A stretch of 33,646 bases of DNA from Anaerolineae bacterium (lineage in GTDB: Bacteria > Chloroflexota > Anaerolineae > UBA4142 > SHND01): assembly GCA_021463195.1 (NCBI GenBank), contig JAJTXZ010000053.1, positions 1 through 33,646 on the forward strand, written 5' to 3'. Made by a program: the position numbers and the translations under genes. Within the stretch, counting starts at the first letter, position 1. Every line of letters begins with the position of its first letter. Under the pieces are notes generated by a model that searched no databases, had not been told where the DNA came from, and saw nothing but the letters and a program-made list of their open reading frames with translations. Of the stretch, positions 25,043 to 32,666 are shown piece after piece.

Positions 25043-26143
25043 TCACTTGTTGATAAAAAAGCGCCAGCGATACAAAAGCGCGCCCGCCAACAATACGAGC
25101 TGCGCGAGCGCGACGCCGACAGCGTACAATTGCGAATAATAAAAAGTCAGCAGATTCACAATCGTCAGCGAAATGACCAACGCGAGCGTGCCGATGCGCA
25201 GCGCGCGCCATTCGCGGCGCGCGAGCAAGAGCGCGGCGGCAAGCCCCATCAAAACGCCCGTCACAATATTAGCGAATTGGTACACCAACAAGAGCGTCGG
25301 GTTATTCACCGCGTACTGCGACTTGCCATTAACAATCACGAAATCCGGCAACTTGGCGCTGTCCAGCGCGCCCGCCAACCAGCTCCATAACGCGCCGAGT
25401 TGAAATAACGCGTTGAGGCCCGCCAGCGCAAAACCCGCGACCAACAACCATTTGAACGTGCGACGCGACGGCCAATGCGCCGCCACAAATTTCACCCAAT
25501 TCCACACGCGCTCCACTTGATTCGGTTCGCGCGCGAGGAGCGTGCTTTCCGCCTGCGCAAAATCCAATAACGCTTGCGCTAAATTTTTTTGATTTGCCTC
25601 GCAAGCGCCGTTCAACACCAGTTTTAATTCGCCCACCAGCTCGCGACGTTCAAAAGGGTCCAGGTCGTTATCCAAAACTTGTTTCATATCTTCGAGCGCG
25701 TGATACAACAAAGTGCGCGTATCGCGCGGTTGACCGCGCCGCACGCGCAGATACAACCATACGCATCCAATCAAAAACGCGTAAATGATGGGGAACGCCA
25801 ACGGAAAAAAATAATCGTTGGACGAGGTGATAAATTTGCCCACTTCGTCAATGAACAAGCCGACGCCGATGCCGCCGGTCAGCGCCGCGAACCACAACAC
25901 CCAATGATTCGCCCACAACAGCAAAGCCACCAACGCGACAAAGAGCAGCAGCCCGCCCCATAACATGTGCGCGATGTGATACGTCCCGCCGCCGCCGATT
26001 TGCGGATAGCCCGATAATTGCAAAAACAGCCGCGTCATAATCACCGTGACCGCGAAAGCCGCAATCAAAAGAATCAAATAACTATCCGCCGCCTGCTGCC
26101 GCACCAGCGACCATCTGCGTTTAATGGATTGAGATTGTGCCAT
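25043..26143 (-). CDS. Uncharacterised multi-pass membrane protein
   Basis: The product is 366 residues. Four N-terminal membrane segments (about 23-45, 57-80, 83-102, 112-133) include GIGVGLFIDEVGKFITSSNDYFFPL, a striking conserved-looking block with charged residues inside the membrane region. A soluble helical segment of about 100 residues follows (DTRTLLYHALEDMKQVLDN...), then four more membrane segments. I do not recognise the family. GGAG lies upstream of the ATG. It is the last of the minus-strand membrane-gene run. Confidence 0.82.
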   Translation of the reverse strand: MAQSQSIKRRWSLVRQQAADSYLILLIAAFAVTVIMTRLFLQLSGYPQIGGGGTYHIAHMLWGGLLLFVALVALLLWANHWVLWFAALTGGIGVGLFIDEVGKFITSSNDYFFPLAFPIIYAFLIGCVWLYLRVRRGQPRDTRTLLYHALEDMKQVLDNDLDPFERRELVGELKLVLNGACEANQKNLAQALLDFAQAESTLLAREPNQVERVWNWVKFVAAHWPSRRTFKWLLVAGFALAGLNALFQLGALWSWLAGALDSAKLPDFVIVNGKSQYAVNNPTLLLVYQFANIVTGVLMGLAAALLLARREWRALRIGTLALVISLTIVNLLTFYYSQLYAVGVALAQLVLLAGALLYRWRFFINK

Positions 26144-26265
26144 CTTTACTTGCTCCGCGCGCGTTTCAATCGCGCGAACATTTGGAATTCCACAAACAAT
26201 GTCGCTTTAAACCCTTTTTATACCGCGCGTGAAGCGCCAACCGCGCCACAGCGAAATGAAAGCGC

Positions 26266-26300
26266 CATTTTCACTTTTCGTTTTTAACTTTTGCCTTTTT
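26266..26300. repeat. Heptanucleotide array, five units, at the YitT 3' end
   Basis: CATTTTC, ACTTTTC, GTTTTTA, ACTTTTG, CCTTTTT on the plus strand. The last units encode the C-terminal KKGKS and stop of the YitT-like protein on the minus strand. Confidence 0.8.
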
Positions 26301-27171
26301 TACTTGTAATCACTCCGCCCGTCGCCTGATGCCCATGCGTAATGACCACAAACGCTTTCGGGTCAGCTTGACGCACAGTATCACGCAGCATATCCACAAA
26401 CGCGCGGTTGATGGTGCAAAACAAAACGCTGTGCGGTTCTTCGGTGAACATGCCTTCGCCTTGCCACGCGGTCACGCCGATTTGCAATTTCTCCAACAAC
26501 GCGCGCGCCACCGCTTCCCGTTGGTCGGTCACAATAAAGGCGGTGCGAATCACGCTGGGCCCTTCCAACACATAATCGGTCGCAATGCCCCAGATGAACA
26601 GGGTCACCAACGCGTACAACGCCGCTTCCCAACCGAACGTCAAACCTGCGGCGAGAATGATTAGACCGTCCGTCACAAAATAAACTTGCGAAATCGGAAC
26701 GCCGGTTTTCAGCTGCAAGATGCGCGAAATAACGCCGGTGCTTGCCGTCGTGCCGCCCGCGCGATAGACGATGCCCGTGCCGATGCCGCCGACGACTCCC
26801 GCGAAAATCGCGTTCAACAAATTATTTTGCGAAATCCCCTGCGGCAAATAACTCGTCACCACATTCGCGCCGAGATTGTAAAACAGCACGACATACAACG
26901 TTTTGGTCAAAAAATGAAAGCGTCCAAGATTGCGAAAACCGAGAATCAACAGCGGAATGTTCAAAATCAGCATAGTCGTGCCGACTTGCCAGCCCGTATA
27001 ATGATTCAAAATAATCGCCGCGCCCGAAACGCCGCCGGGAGCGATATGCGACGGCGTGAGGAACAACGCGACATTCGACGCCAGAATCACGCCGCCGATA
27101 GTCAAAAGCGCATAGGTCCACAAAGTACTGCGCCAACGAATGGTCTTGGCGCGCTGCAACAGCTGACTCAT
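26284..27171 (-). CDS. YitT-family membrane protein (DUF161 + DUF2179)
   Basis: The product is 295 residues. It has six or so membrane segments with the family blocks NVALFLTPSHIAPGGVSGAAI, NIPLLILGFRNLG and GIGTGIVYRAGGTTASTGVISR. A cytoplasmic DUF2179 domain follows (VTDQREAVARALLEKLQIGVTAWQGEGMFTEEPHSVLFCTINR ... DPKAFVVITHGHQATGG; described in pieces). The family is widespread and its transport role is unsettled. The C-terminal KKGKS is encoded by a heptanucleotide array. Confidence 0.93.
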   Translation of the reverse strand: MSQLLQRAKTIRWRSTLWTYALLTIGGVILASNVALFLTPSHIAPGGVSGAAIILNHYTGWQVGTTMLILNIPLLILGFRNLGRFHFLTKTLYVVLFYNLGANVVTSYLPQGISQNNLLNAIFAGVVGGIGTGIVYRAGGTTASTGVISRILQLKTGVPISQVYFVTDGLIILAAGLTFGWEAALYALVTLFIWGIATDYVLEGPSVIRTAFIVTDQREAVARALLEKLQIGVTAWQGEGMFTEEPHSVLFCTINRAFVDMLRDTVRQADPKAFVVITHGHQATGGVITSKKGKS

Positions 27172-27266
27172 AAGTTAAGCCGCGCACATACACGCGGACG
27201 CCAAGCGATTTGCATGCGTCCCAGCGCGTATCTACGCGGCTTTGAAAATACGGCGCGAGCCGCGCG

Positions 27267-29105
27267 CTATTCGCGCAGCTCGCGCATTTTTTGCGCCAAT
27301 AAAAAGATCGCCGCGGCAAACAAGCCAAGCGCCAACGCTTCGCGCCAGTACAAAACAGTCAAAATGACGACTCCCAGCAACGCCAATATCACCGCCAGCG
27401 CATTAACCGCCGCCGTATACGTACCGCGCAAAAGCGCTTCCAACAGCATAAACAATACAATCAAAATGATGATTCCGCCGAACAATAATCTTGGCGCAAA
27501 GAGCGCAAACAGCGCAATCACAATCAACATGACGCTCACGCTAATCGCCGCCCAAAATTCCGCAAAGCGATTAAAACGCATCCGCGCCACGCTGACCGGT
27601 TCTGCCAGATGCGTGATATGCGCGCGCGGGTCGTCCAATTCGCCGCGCTGCAATTTTGCCACGCGCGCGGTCAGAGCCGTAAGCAACGCCGCGTTTTCCG
27701 ATTGTTCGCGGCGCAGCTCGCGCGCCTGTCCAGCCAGCGTATTTATTTCGCGCGTCAGCGCTTGATAACGGCTCGCGAGATGCGGATTGCCGCGCAGCGC
27801 TTGCAGCTGTTCGCCCCATTCCTGCAAATCCGCCGCTTTCGGCGCGAGGACTTGGGTGATTTCGTTTTGGCGGATTTCGAGCGCGCGCAAACGCGCCAGC
27901 GTCAGCGGCAGCTCTAGCGGCGGCGGCGGCGCTTTGTCCAAGCCGGCAAAACCGAGCGGGTCGTACCACGAATCGCGCGGCGAGCCATCGCGATTGTACA
28001 TTGGCCCTGCGGGCGCATTCTCGCCCGAAATCGGATCGCGCGCATATAAACCCCACAACCCGCGATATTGGCTCACCCACGGCGTACTCTCGTCAATCAC
28101 GACGGGCGTCCACGTTTGGGCTTGGCCAGGTCCGATGATCAAACCATCGCCGCGCGCAAAATCCACAAACGGAATGCGAAACGGATGCGCGTCGGCGGCG
28201 CTGCCCAAACCTAACGTTTGATGCCAAAATTGATTCCACACGCGCGCCGCGCGCGCCAACCATTGCGGCAGCGGCACACTGACTTCGGCTTGATATTCGC
28301 CGGGACGAAAATATGAGGCATGCGAACCCGCGCCCGCATAGACCACCATGTGTCCGTCAAGTTTATCCACTTGCGCCTCGTCATCCCAACGCCGCCGCAA
28401 ATCGCTGCCGTGAAAATCATGCGACGCGTACCCAACCCATTCAGGGTACAACGCGCCATCTTGTTCGTACAAATAAACGTTAACCAATTCCCAATCCGAT
28501 TCATGGTCATTGACGCCATGAAAACCGGAACGCCAGCTGTTGTACGCCAGAAAAAACCAATACTGCAAAATCGTCCAGCCATTTTGACGCGTCACGCGCC
28601 CATAATAGACGTACTTGGCTTCGCGGCGTTGCATTTCATCATATTGCAATTCAGCTTGCGCCGCGACCGCGCCCGGCACACGTCCGCGCGCCAACAGCGT
28701 CAAGCTAAAAAGCGCGTCCGCCAAACGCGGCAGCAAACCGCCACGCGCGAGCCGCCCCTGTCCCGCATGAAAAATATTTTTCTTGGCTTTGTGGAGTTGA
28801 TTGCCCGCCGCCAACGCGCCCATACTCTCTTGCAGCGATTGCGGCGCGACAAAACGCAAATATTCAATCACGCCAAAATCCAACGGTCGCGACTGCGCCA
28901 ATTTTTCCGTCGAAAGTTCGCCGCGCGCCGCGAGCCGTTCTTGGCGCCCATCGGGATAATGCGCCCACAACGAACATTGCTGGATGTAACGTTCCACATC
29001 CATCGGATAAAATTGTTCGCCTTGGGTATATTTGACGACCGGCTCGAACGCGCGGAGCAATTCCAAATCAATCGCGGTCAAAGGAGCGGAAAGACGTGTT
29101 GACAT
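27267..29105 (-). CDS. Vps62/NPP1-like domain protein with coiled coil and C-terminal membrane region
   Basis: The product is 612 residues with no signal peptide. Residues 166-270 hold VYYGRVTRQNGWTILQYWFFLAYNSW, NDHESDWELVNVYLYEQ, WVGYASHDFHGSD and HMVVYAGAGSHASYF. This order (W-x-x-LQYW-F, H-x-D-W-E, S-H-D, V-V-Y-x-x-x-G-S-H-A-S-Y-F) is what I know from Vps62-related and NPP1-like folds. About residues 405-500 are a long charged coiled coil. The last ~110 residues have four membrane segments, with a short basic tail. It overlaps the upstream gene by 38 nt, indicating translational coupling. The fold assignment is my inference; function unknown. Confidence 0.8.
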   Translation of the reverse strand: MSTRLSAPLTAIDLELLRAFEPVVKYTQGEQFYPMDVERYIQQCSLWAHYPDGRQERLAARGELSTEKLAQSRPLDFGVIEYLRFVAPQSLQESMGALAAGNQLHKAKKNIFHAGQGRLARGGLLPRLADALFSLTLLARGRVPGAVAAQAELQYDEMQRREAKYVYYGRVTRQNGWTILQYWFFLAYNSWRSGFHGVNDHESDWELVNVYLYEQDGALYPEWVGYASHDFHGSDLRRRWDDEAQVDKLDGHMVVYAGAGSHASYFRPGEYQAEVSVPLPQWLARAARVWNQFWHQTLGLGSAADAHPFRIPFVDFARGDGLIIGPGQAQTWTPVVIDESTPWVSQYRGLWGLYARDPISGENAPAGPMYNRDGSPRDSWYDPLGFAGLDKAPPPPLELPLTLARLRALEIRQNEITQVLAPKAADLQEWGEQLQALRGNPHLASRYQALTREINTLAGQARELRREQSENAALLTALTARVAKLQRGELDDPRAHITHLAEPVSVARMRFNRFAEFWAAISVSVMLIVIALFALFAPRLLFGGIIILIVLFMLLEALLRGTYTAAVNALAVILALLGVVILTVLYWREALALGLFAAAIFLLAQKMRELRE

Positions 29106-29580
29106 TTACAGATTCATTAGTCAGCTGGAGAACGCCGAAAATTTGACGCACATTGGATTGATTCAACAAAAACACCAAAAGAATCGCGAGCATGAGCGAG
29201 ACAATTGACTGCGTGTTATCGCCGTTCAACATATCCGCCAAACTAATCATCAAACTGAGCGCTTGCCAAGACATGACGCCGACCCACGCCCAACGTTTGA
29301 GCTGCCAAAAACCGATGCCCAACACAACTTGGACCATCCCAAGTATCATGTACAGTGCGCCTTCGGCGGCGTCAACCAACTGGTCATCTAGAAATGGATT
29401 CTCAGCGCGCGCTTGTTCAATTTGCGCTTGGACCTCGGGCGGCTTGGCGATAAAATCGGTGGACGCAAACAACAATCCGCCATAGAACAAATCAACCAGC
29501 GCCGCCAGAAAAATCCAGAGACATACAAACGCCACCACAATCGGACGTTTGATTCTTTTCTCGGACGTGGATTCAGCCAT
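29068..29580 (-). CDS. Small four-helix membrane protein
   Basis: The product is 170 residues with four hydrophobic segments (about 13-38, 70-92, 96-114, 124-142). The loop between segments one and two is acidic (PPEVQAQIEQARAENPFLDDQLVD). I do not recognise the family. It is the first gene of the minus-strand run, with a promoter at 29618-29646 and a 38-nt overlap into the Vps62-like gene. Confidence 0.78.
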   Translation of the reverse strand: MAESTSEKRIKRPIVVAFVCLWIFLAALVDLFYGGLLFASTDFIAKPPEVQAQIEQARAENPFLDDQLVDAAEGALYMILGMVQVVLGIGFWQLKRWAWVGVMSWQALSLMISLADMLNGDNTQSIVSLMLAILLVFLLNQSNVRQIFGVLQLTNESVNVNTSFRSFDRD

Positions 29581-29617
29581 TGTTTTTTATTCGAACGGGG
29601 AACAAGTAAGCGTGAAA

Positions 29618-29646
29618 ATTATATAATATCTGTATTGAAAAAACAA
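29618..29646 (-). promoter_or_regulatory. Promoter of the membrane-protein run
   Basis: On the minus strand, TTGTTT (29641-29646), a 17-bp spacer and TATAAT (29618-29623), giving a leader of about 30 nt before the ATG at 29580. Confidence 0.65.
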
Positions 29647-29714
29647 TGGCAATATCAAGTCTCAAATCGAATGCGGTTCAAGTTCGGGGCGAGTCTTGGA
29701 AGCGATTAGAAATC

Positions 29715-29801
29715 GCGGCAACAAGAGCGCCAAGTCTGCCTTCGCAGACTAACGTGCGGAGGCGCGTTTTGTGTTTTCGTTGCCGCGAATTCGATTCGCC
29801 C
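29715..29801 (+). repeat. Intergenic element, copy B (~87 bp)
   Basis: It begins GCGGCAACAAG and ends CGAATTCGATTCGCCC. Inside are a perfect small hairpin AGTCTGC-CTTC-GCAGACT (29733-29750) and an outer inverted pair GCGGCAAC (29715-29722) / GTTGCCGC (29779-29786). It is related to 21264-21356 in opposite orientation. Confidence 0.8.
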
Positions 29802-29850
29802 GCAAACTGACCCTCAATGCGAACGGCATCCCGCCAGACCGTCCAAAAAG

Positions 29851-29879
29851 TTGCGCGAATCATGCGCTTGTGCTATATT
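29851..29879 (+). promoter_or_regulatory. Promoter of rplS
   Basis: TTGCGC (29851-29856), a 17-bp spacer and TATATT (29874-29879) preceded by TGC (extended -10). The start of transcription is near 29886, giving a leader of about 77 nt. Confidence 0.7.
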
Positions 29880-29892
29880 TCCGAGCCGTTGA

Positions 29893-29931
29893 CCCGCGTG
29901 CTGCGCGGGAGTTTTTTGCGTCCTACGCGGG
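29893..29931 (+). promoter_or_regulatory. Possible attenuator in the rplS leader
   Basis: CCCGCG (29893-29898) pairs with CGCGGG (29904-29909) and is followed by AG and six T, a terminator shape between promoter and gene. A second CGCGGG (29926-29931) could pair with the same CCCGCG instead, so the two pairings exclude each other. This fits attenuation of a ribosomal-protein gene but is only a sequence inference. Confidence 0.5.
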
Positions 29932-29962
29932 GCGCGTCCGGATACGGAAAGGAATTATTCGC

Positions 29963-30367
29963 ATGAATCTCGTTGAATCCGTCGTAAATGAACATCTCAA
30001 GAGCCAGCCCGCCAAACTCAGCGCCGGCGACCGCGTGCGCGTGCATCTGCGCATCGTTGAAGGCGACCGCGAACGCATTCAGGTCTTTCAAGGCGTCGTC
30101 ATGCGTCAGCGCGGCGGCGGCATCAAAGAAAACTTTACCGTGCGCCGCATCGGCGCGCATGGGGTCGGCGTCGAGCGCACCTTTTTTGTGCATTCGCCGC
30201 GGTTGGAAAAAGTTGAAATCGTCAGCCACGCGCATGTCCGCCGCGCGCAGCTTTATTATTTGCGCGGTCGCACCGGCAAAGCCGCGCGCTTGCGCGAAAA
30301 ACGCGTTGACACACGCGCCGCCGCCGCAGCGCCCGCCGCAACCGAGCCGGAAGCCGCAGCCGAATAA
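29963..30367 (+). CDS. rplS: 50S ribosomal protein L19
   Basis: The product is 134 residues. L19 sits at the 30S-50S interface of the ribosome. Landmarks: [66 protein letters not shown] (read in pieces), closing [17 protein letters not shown]. An Ala/Glu/Pro-rich tail of about 20 residues is added to the usual ~115. The start ATG 29963 has AAAGGA upstream. It is followed by a terminator and the rnhB-yraN-miaA genes. Confidence 0.97.
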   Translation: MNLVESVVNEHLKSQPAKLSAGDRVRVHLRIVEGDRERIQVFQGVVMRQRGGGIKENFTVRRIGAHGVGVERTFFVHSPRLEKVEIVSHAHVRRAQLYYLRGRTGKAARLREKRVDTRAAAAAPAATEPEAAAE

Positions 30368-30373
30368 ACCAAA

Positions 30374-30399
30374 ACGAGGCGTCCGCGCCTCGTTTTTTT
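30374..30399 (+). terminator. Intrinsic terminator after rplS
   Basis: ACGAGGCG (30374-30381), loop TCCG, CGCCTCGT (30386-30393), T tract to 30399. Confidence 0.93.
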
Positions 30400-30405
30400 A
30401 TTGCG

Positions 30406-30478
30406 TTATTAACTGATGTTACGCAGTGGCAGGGCAAATTTCAAATTTGCCGTACGTTTGCGTAACGCGAGTTATTAA
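30406..30478. repeat. Nested inverted-repeat element, 73 bp
   Basis: Outer arms TTATTAACTGATGTTACGC (30406-30424) and the imperfect reverse complement at 30460-30478 (15 of 19 pairs). Inside is GGCAAATTT C AAATTTGCC (30433-30451). The right-arm block AACTCGCGTTAC also occurs at 12041-12052. Confidence 0.75.
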
Positions 30479-30500
30479 TTCGGAAAAGGCAACGCCGCGC

Positions 30501-31162
30501 ATGCCGCGCAAAACATTTCCCACGCTCGAATACGAACGCGCGTTTTGGCGCGATGGTTTTCACTTGGTCGCGGGTTTGGATGAAGCGGGTCGCGGCGCGC
30601 TCGCGGGCCCCGTCGTCGCGGCGGCGGTGATTTTGCCGCGCATCGAAAATATAGCTGATTGGACGCGTCACGAATTATTGCAGCCGCTCGCGCGCGTGAA
30701 CGATTCCAAACAACTGAACGAACGCGCGCGCGAAAATTTATTCGCGCCGATTTGCGAAAGCGCCGTCGCGTATGCCATTGGCGCGGCATCGCAAATCGAA
30801 ATTGACGAAATCAATATCTTGAACGCGTCCCATCTCGCCATGCAGCGCGCGCTCGCGCGCTTATCCCCCCCCCCGCCGCGCTGCTGCTCGACGCGCTCGT
30901 CCTCCCAGAAAATTCACTTCCACAGCAAGGCATCATTCACGGCGACGCGCTCGCGTTATCCATCTCTGCCGCCTCCATCCTCGCCAAAGTGACGCGCGAC
31001 CGTCTGATGCGCGAGCTCGACGCGCGATTTCCGCATTACCATTTCGCGCAAAACAAAGGATACGGCACCGCAGCGCATTTGCGCGCGCTGCGCGAATTTG
31101 GCGCCTCGCCCGTTCATCGCCAAACGTACGCGCCGATTTATCAATTGGCGTTTGACGTTTGA
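30501..31162 (+). pseudogene. rnhB: Ribonuclease HII, frame broken at a 10-C run
   Basis: It cuts the RNA strand of RNA-DNA hybrids, including single ribonucleotides. N-terminal part: [21 protein letters not shown] (acidic catalytic pair DE; read in pieces) and [13 protein letters not shown]-terminal part in another frame: [36 protein letters not shown] and HYHFAQNKGYGTAAHLRAL. The two parts join only if one base is added (or two removed) in the C run 30865-30874. All catalytic regions are present once joined, and the total length (about 220) is normal, so this is almost certainly an intact gene with an under-called homopolymer. The start is ATG 30501; a longer in-frame start upstream at 30426 lies in repeat DNA. 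Confidence 0.85.
30865..30874 (+). repeat. 10-C homopolymer at a frame break in rnhB
   Basis: Ten C residues. The frame changes by one base across the run; 11 C (or 8 C) would restore rnhB. Confidence 0.9.
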
Positions 31163-31167
31163 TCTTG

Positions 31168-31188
31168 CATCCTTCATCCCTCATCTTT
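31168..31188. repeat. Heptanucleotide array, three units, rnhB-yraN gap
   Basis: CATCCTT, CATCCCT, CATCTTT in the 48-nt gap between rnhB and yraN. Confidence 0.8.
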
Positions 31189-31194
31189 GTAATG

Positions 31195-31203
31195 TGCTAC
31201 AAT
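31195..31203 (+). promoter_or_regulatory. Extended -10 promoter, leaderless, yraN
   Basis: TGC followed by TACAAT (31198-31203), 7 nt before the ATG at 31211. The transcript should begin at or next to the ATG. There is no ribosome site. Confidence 0.6.
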
Positions 31204-31210
31204 CTCGCGC

Positions 31211-31591
31211 ATGGCAGCCAATACGCGCGCGCGCAAGAATTTTGGCGATTCGGCTGAACGCATCGCCGCGCTGCAGCTCGAACAAAACGGTTATCGCATC
31301 CTCGCGCGTAATGTGCGGACACGGTACGGCGAAATTGATCTGGTCGCGCAAGACGCCGACGGCATCGCGTTCGTCGAGGTCAAAGCGCGCCGCACGCGCA
31401 ATCACGGCGCGCCCGAAGAAGCGCTCACGCCGCGCAAACAATTAAAACTCGTCCAACTCGGCGCCGCCTTTATCGCCGAACATGAATTGTTTCACGACAA
31501 AGCGTGGCGCATTGATGTCGTCGCGATTGAACTGGATAAAACGGGAAAATTGATTCGCGTGGAAATTATCAAGAACGCGGTGCAGATGTAG
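31211..31591 (+). CDS. YraN family (UPF0102) endonuclease-like protein
   Basis: The product is 126 residues. It has the UPF0102 signature: GDSAERIAALQLEQNGYRILARNVRTRYGEIDLVAQD with the acidic GEIDLV, then FVEVKARR. Together these form the restriction-endonuclease-like metal site (E...D...ExK). Its role is unresolved; the family usually sits beside rnhB, as here. A possible own promoter overlaps the gap. Confidence 0.93.
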   Translation: MAANTRARKNFGDSAERIAALQLEQNGYRILARNVRTRYGEIDLVAQDADGIAFVEVKARRTRNHGAPEEALTPRKQLKLVQLGAAFIAEHELFHDKAWRIDVVAIELDKTGKLIRVEIIKNAVQM

Positions 31592-31654
31592 CTGGAGACT
31601 GGAGATTGGAGATTGGAGACTGAAAATCATAAATCAAAATTCATCAATCAAAAA
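31592..31654. repeat. Heptanucleotide array, nine units, yraN-miaA gap
   Basis: CTGGAGA twice, TTGGAGA twice, CTGAAAA, TCATAAA, TCAAAAT, TCATCAA, TCAAAAA. The 63 nt start at the base after the yraN stop. It combines the GGAGAYT units seen before pyrFE with the TCAAAAA units seen before pyrC. Confidence 0.9.
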
Positions 31655-31670
31655 CTTGTTCTGAACGAAT

Positions 31671-32591
31671 GTGAAGAATCATAAATTACTCGTCCTCGTC
31701 GGTCCCACCGCTGTCGGCAAAACGGACATTGCGCTAAAACTCGCGCGCGAATTTGATGGCGAAATTGTCTCTGCCGATTCGCGCACGATTTATCGCGGCA
31801 TGGACATTGCGACGGCGAAACCGACGCGCGTCGAACAGGCGTTGACACCGCATCATTTGATTGATGTCGTTGAACCAGACGAGGAATTGACGCTCGCGGA
31901 TTATCAACAGCGCGCGTACGCGGCGATTGACAATATTTTCGCGCGCGGCAAAATTCCATTCCTCGTCGGCGGAACGGGCTTGTACGTGCGCGCTGTGGTC
32001 GAGGGCTATCACATTCCACGCGTGCCGCCGAATATGACGCGCCGCGCCGAACTCGAACAAATTCCCGCGTCGGATTTGTATGCGCGCCTGCAAGCGCTCG
32101 ATCCCGCGCTGGCGCAAACGATTTTACCCAACAACACGCGGCGCATAATTCGCGCGCTCGAAGTGATCGAAGCCACCGGCGAAAAAATGTCGGAACTGCA
32201 AACACGGCGCCCGCCCTCTTTCGCGATTTCACAAATCGGTTTGAGTTTGCCGCGCCCGCTGCTCTATGCACGCGTGGACGCGCGCATTGATAAAATGCTG
32301 CAAGATGGTTTAGTGGACGAAGTGCGCGGTTTAGTCGCGCGCGGCTATGCGTTCGATTTGCCGAGCATGACCAGTTTGGGCTATCGCGAAATCGGCGCGT
32401 ACGTGCGCGCTGAATTTTCGGACGAAATTTCATTGGACGCAGCGATTGCGTTATTGAAAAGCGCCACGCGCAAATTTATTCGCCATCAAGCGAATTGGTT
32501 TCGCCCGAGCGACGCGCGCATCCATTGGTTTGATTTATCAATTTCAAGCTATGCTGACATTCGAGAATTTGTCGCAAGCCAACTTGTGTAA
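31671..32591 (+). CDS. miaA: tRNA dimethylallyltransferase
   Basis: The product is 306 residues from GTG 31671; no in-frame ATG is near and no ribosome site is seen. It transfers dimethylallyl to A37 of tRNAs reading U-starting codons. Landmarks: P-loop GPTAVGKT (11-18), SADSRTIYRGMDIATAKPT, HHLIDVVEPDEELTLADYQ, FLVGGTGLYVRAVVEGY, NNTRRIIRALEV and the tRNA-contacting ATRKFIRHQANWFR. All are complete and in the right order. Confidence 0.96.
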   Translation: MKNHKLLVLVGPTAVGKTDIALKLAREFDGEIVSADSRTIYRGMDIATAKPTRVEQALTPHHLIDVVEPDEELTLADYQQRAYAAIDNIFARGKIPFLVGGTGLYVRAVVEGYHIPRVPPNMTRRAELEQIPASDLYARLQALDPALAQTILPNNTRRIIRALEVIEATGEKMSELQTRRPPSFAISQIGLSLPRPLLYARVDARIDKMLQDGLVDEVRGLVARGYAFDLPSMTSLGYREIGAYVRAEFSDEISLDAAIALLKSATRKFIRHQANWFRPSDARIHWFDLSISSYADIREFVASQLV

Positions 32592-32666
32592 ACGCGCATT
32601 TACCTTTGCGCCAAAGCGTAACAATTATCGCGACAAACGAAAATTCAAATTCACCGCTTTAATCCC

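Larger units (their letters stand above)
29581..29962. other. 382-nt divergent promoter region with repeat element and rplS leader
   Basis: It holds the minus-strand promoter (29618-29646), repeat element copy B (29715-29801), the rplS promoter (29851-29879) and the rplS leader hairpin (29893-29917). No gene is seen. Confidence 0.8.

Noticed and set aside
22486-29580. A defence or toxin system in the run of unknown membrane genes
   Set aside because: I see no nuclease, NTPase, TIR, HEPN or reverse transcriptase motif, and YitT and EamA are common housekeeping-type membrane families.
30426-30500. Longer N-terminus for rnhB
   Set aside because: These codons lie in a nested inverted-repeat element; the family start fits the ATG at 30501.
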